Source of the DNA: Leptospira sp. | GTDB taxonomy: Bacteria; Spirochaetota; Leptospiria; Leptospirales; Leptospiraceae | Assembly: GCA_027533185.1 (NCBI GenBank) | Contig: JAPZTS010000047.1 | Span: 1-26,093 of the forward strand | Length of the DNA: 26,093 bases | Direction of reading: 5' to 3' | Part shown: one piece after another, positions 24,913 through 26,093 of the stretch | Layout: each line of letters starts with the position of its first letter | Position numbering within the stretch: position 1 is the first letter of the stretch | The notes under the pieces: model-generated | The model's input: the letters and a program-made list of their open reading frames with translations, nothing else | Databases searched by the model: none | What the model was told of the DNA's origin: nothing | Program-made: the position numbers and the translations under genes

Positions 24913-25833
24913 ATGTCTTCAAAATCTAAGTTCGTTTTAACGATCTTTCTAATTCTTATTACTTTATTGTTAGGTGCTGGTTACTACTTCTCAACTGAGA
25001 TTATCAGCTTTCGAAAGAGGACCATAGAGGAAGACAAGCGGAACCATAAAATTAAAGGGTTTGCGGAATTCGGACTTCCAGACCCCGAAGTTCTTCGATT
25101 TCAAAATGGGAGCATTACACTTTGGAGCTGGTATTTTAAAAACCCTGCCAAAAAGAAATGTGGTGTAATTCTTTTACATGGTCAAACAGGAACTAGGGCT
25201 GCTACTTTAAAATATGCTCCTATATTTTTCAAACGAGGATGCAGTGTCTTCACATACGATGCAAGAAGGCATGGAGAGAGTGGGGGAGAATACGGAACGT
25301 TCGGTTTTTATGAAAAGTTTGATTTGGACCGCGCGATGGAATTCTTTTCGGAAGTAAGCACGATACCCGAGTCTTCTATCGGGATATTAGGGGAGTCGTA
25401 TGGAGCTGCGACGGCGCTACAATTTGCGGAAGGGAAAAAGGAAATTTCTTTTCTAGTTGCTGACTCTACATACAAAGATATGACTTCCATTATAGAAAAG
25501 CGAGCCGTAGATCTGTATTCGCCATTGATTCTTATCATCTCTCCGATCGCAATTGCGTTTGCAGAAATCCGAGGGGATTTTGTAGCTGAGGATGTCTCTC
25601 CTTCTGAATCAGCAAAAAAAATTGAAGTGCCAACAATACTAATTCATTCGTCTTCTGATGAATTTACTCCCAAAGAGCATAGTGAAGATATATTCAGAAA
25701 TCTCAAAACAAAACATAAAAAAATCTGGATTACGGAATGGGGTGCTGGTCATGGGAGATCCATAAACACAAACTACGCAGAATACGAACGAGTTCTAATT
25801 GATTTTTTAAAAGAAAACCAAATCAATTTATAG
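24913..25833 (+). CDS. Membrane-anchored alpha/beta hydrolase
   Basis: The protein is 306 residues from the ATG at 24913; a TTG two codons earlier is less likely. An N-terminal membrane anchor (about residues 7-25) leads to a catalytic domain with L-H-G-Q-T-G (88-93) and D-A-R-R-H-G-E-S-G-G (116-125). The nucleophile elbow is G-E-S-Y-G with serine 162, with aspartate 249 in S-S-D-E-F-T-P and histidine 280 in G-A-G-H-G-R-S. The triad is complete. The layout matches the BEM46/YqkD-like group of membrane-bound hydrolases, whose substrates are mostly unknown. The ribosome site is weak. It is divergent from the csgG-like gene, with about 115 bases between the starts. Confidence 0.85.
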   Translation: MSSKSKFVLTIFLILITLLLGAGYYFSTEIISFRKRTIEEDKRNHKIKGFAEFGLPDPEVLRFQNGSITLWSWYFKNPAKKKCGVILLHGQTGTRAATLKYAPIFFKRGCSVFTYDARRHGESGGEYGTFGFYEKFDLDRAMEFFSEVSTIPESSIGILGESYGAATALQFAEGKKEISFLVADSTYKDMTSIIEKRAVDLYSPLILIISPIAIAFAEIRGDFVAEDVSPSESAKKIEVPTILIHSSSDEFTPKEHSEDIFRNLKTKHKKIWITEWGAGHGRSINTNYAEYERVLIDFLKENQINL

Positions 25834-26093
25834 GAAATATTTAACCTTTTCTTATTAAAAACTTTTTAGGTTGTTCTGCTTGGACTTTTAAACCTACTTT
25901 ATCTTATCGGTAAAATTTGCTAGGGTTTAGATATTTCTAATTTTATATATTAAATATTCAAATATAGGTATATTTGTTTTTTGCTACTTTGGCTTTTGTC
26001 TTTTTAAGGTTGAGGCAAATTTCTTTTCTTCAATAGCAGATTCTAACCCCCTTTTCTATCTTCCGCCTTCTAATGTGACATAATTCCAAATTC
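25834..26093. other. AT-rich intergenic region to the window end
   Basis: There are 260 bases, very rich in A and T, without a convincing gene on either strand. A short inverted repeat, TAGGTT (25867-25872) and AACCTA (25891-25896), could be a weak end signal for the hydrolase gene. A stretch around 25940-25985 is almost purely A and T and may contain promoter sequence for a gene beyond the window. No tRNA-like cloverleaf is seen. Confidence 0.5.

Noticed and set aside
25834..26093. Truncated gene or tRNA at the right edge
   Set aside because: All frames contain early stops and no cloverleaf or conserved T-loop is visible.

Overview
The window looks like chromosome of a spirochaete of the genus Leptospira. 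The grounds are a moderately AT-rich genome, a spirochaete-type flagellar export operon headed by a roughly 356-residue FliY, leptospiral-style lipoproteins and surface proteins, and a bacterial XPB-type helicase. The species assignment is inference from gene content; no rRNA gene or other marker is present. No stretch without a gene exceeds about 260 bases, and I see no tRNA, rRNA, CRISPR array, insertion sequence or phage gene.

Layout. (1) 1-3336, plus strand: the 3' part of a c-type multiheme cytochrome, then a DPM1-like GT2 glycosyltransferase, a multi-pass GT-C-like membrane glycosyltransferase and a DUF2064 GT-A protein. All overlap and are probably one operon. (2) 3333-5729, minus strand: a beta-barrel outer-membrane protein, an unknown 79-residue protein, a Spx/YffB-type thioredoxin-fold protein, an SRPBCC protein and an OmpA-domain protein, again tightly packed. 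(3) 5765-8337, plus: one long protein joining an AGCS-type (sodium:alanine symporter) membrane domain to a complete phosphatidylserine decarboxylase, followed by a zinc-binding DUF971 protein. (4) 8432-16384, plus: fliY-fliO-fliP-fliQ-fliR-flhB-flhA-dusA, mostly with 4-base ATGA-type overlaps, encoding a motor switch protein and the whole membrane part of the flagellar type III export gate. (5) 16587-22415, plus: XPB-like helicase, aspartate aminotransferase, SH3-like exported protein, YbfF-like hydrolase and an HtrA-like protease with a PDZ domain. (6) 22426-24797, minus: a lipoprotein, Dps ferritin-like protein and CsgG-like exported protein. (7) 24913-25833, plus: membrane-anchored alpha/beta hydrolase, then about 260 bases of AT-rich sequence to the end.

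The most unusual objects are the AGCS-decarboxylase fusion, whose transporter domain has lost the family's GTGN signature, and a FliY that has lost the asparagines of both CheC-type phosphatase sites. A terminator hairpin for a minus-strand gene is also embedded in the 3' coding end of the convergent protease gene. Most of the rest is housekeeping and envelope biology.
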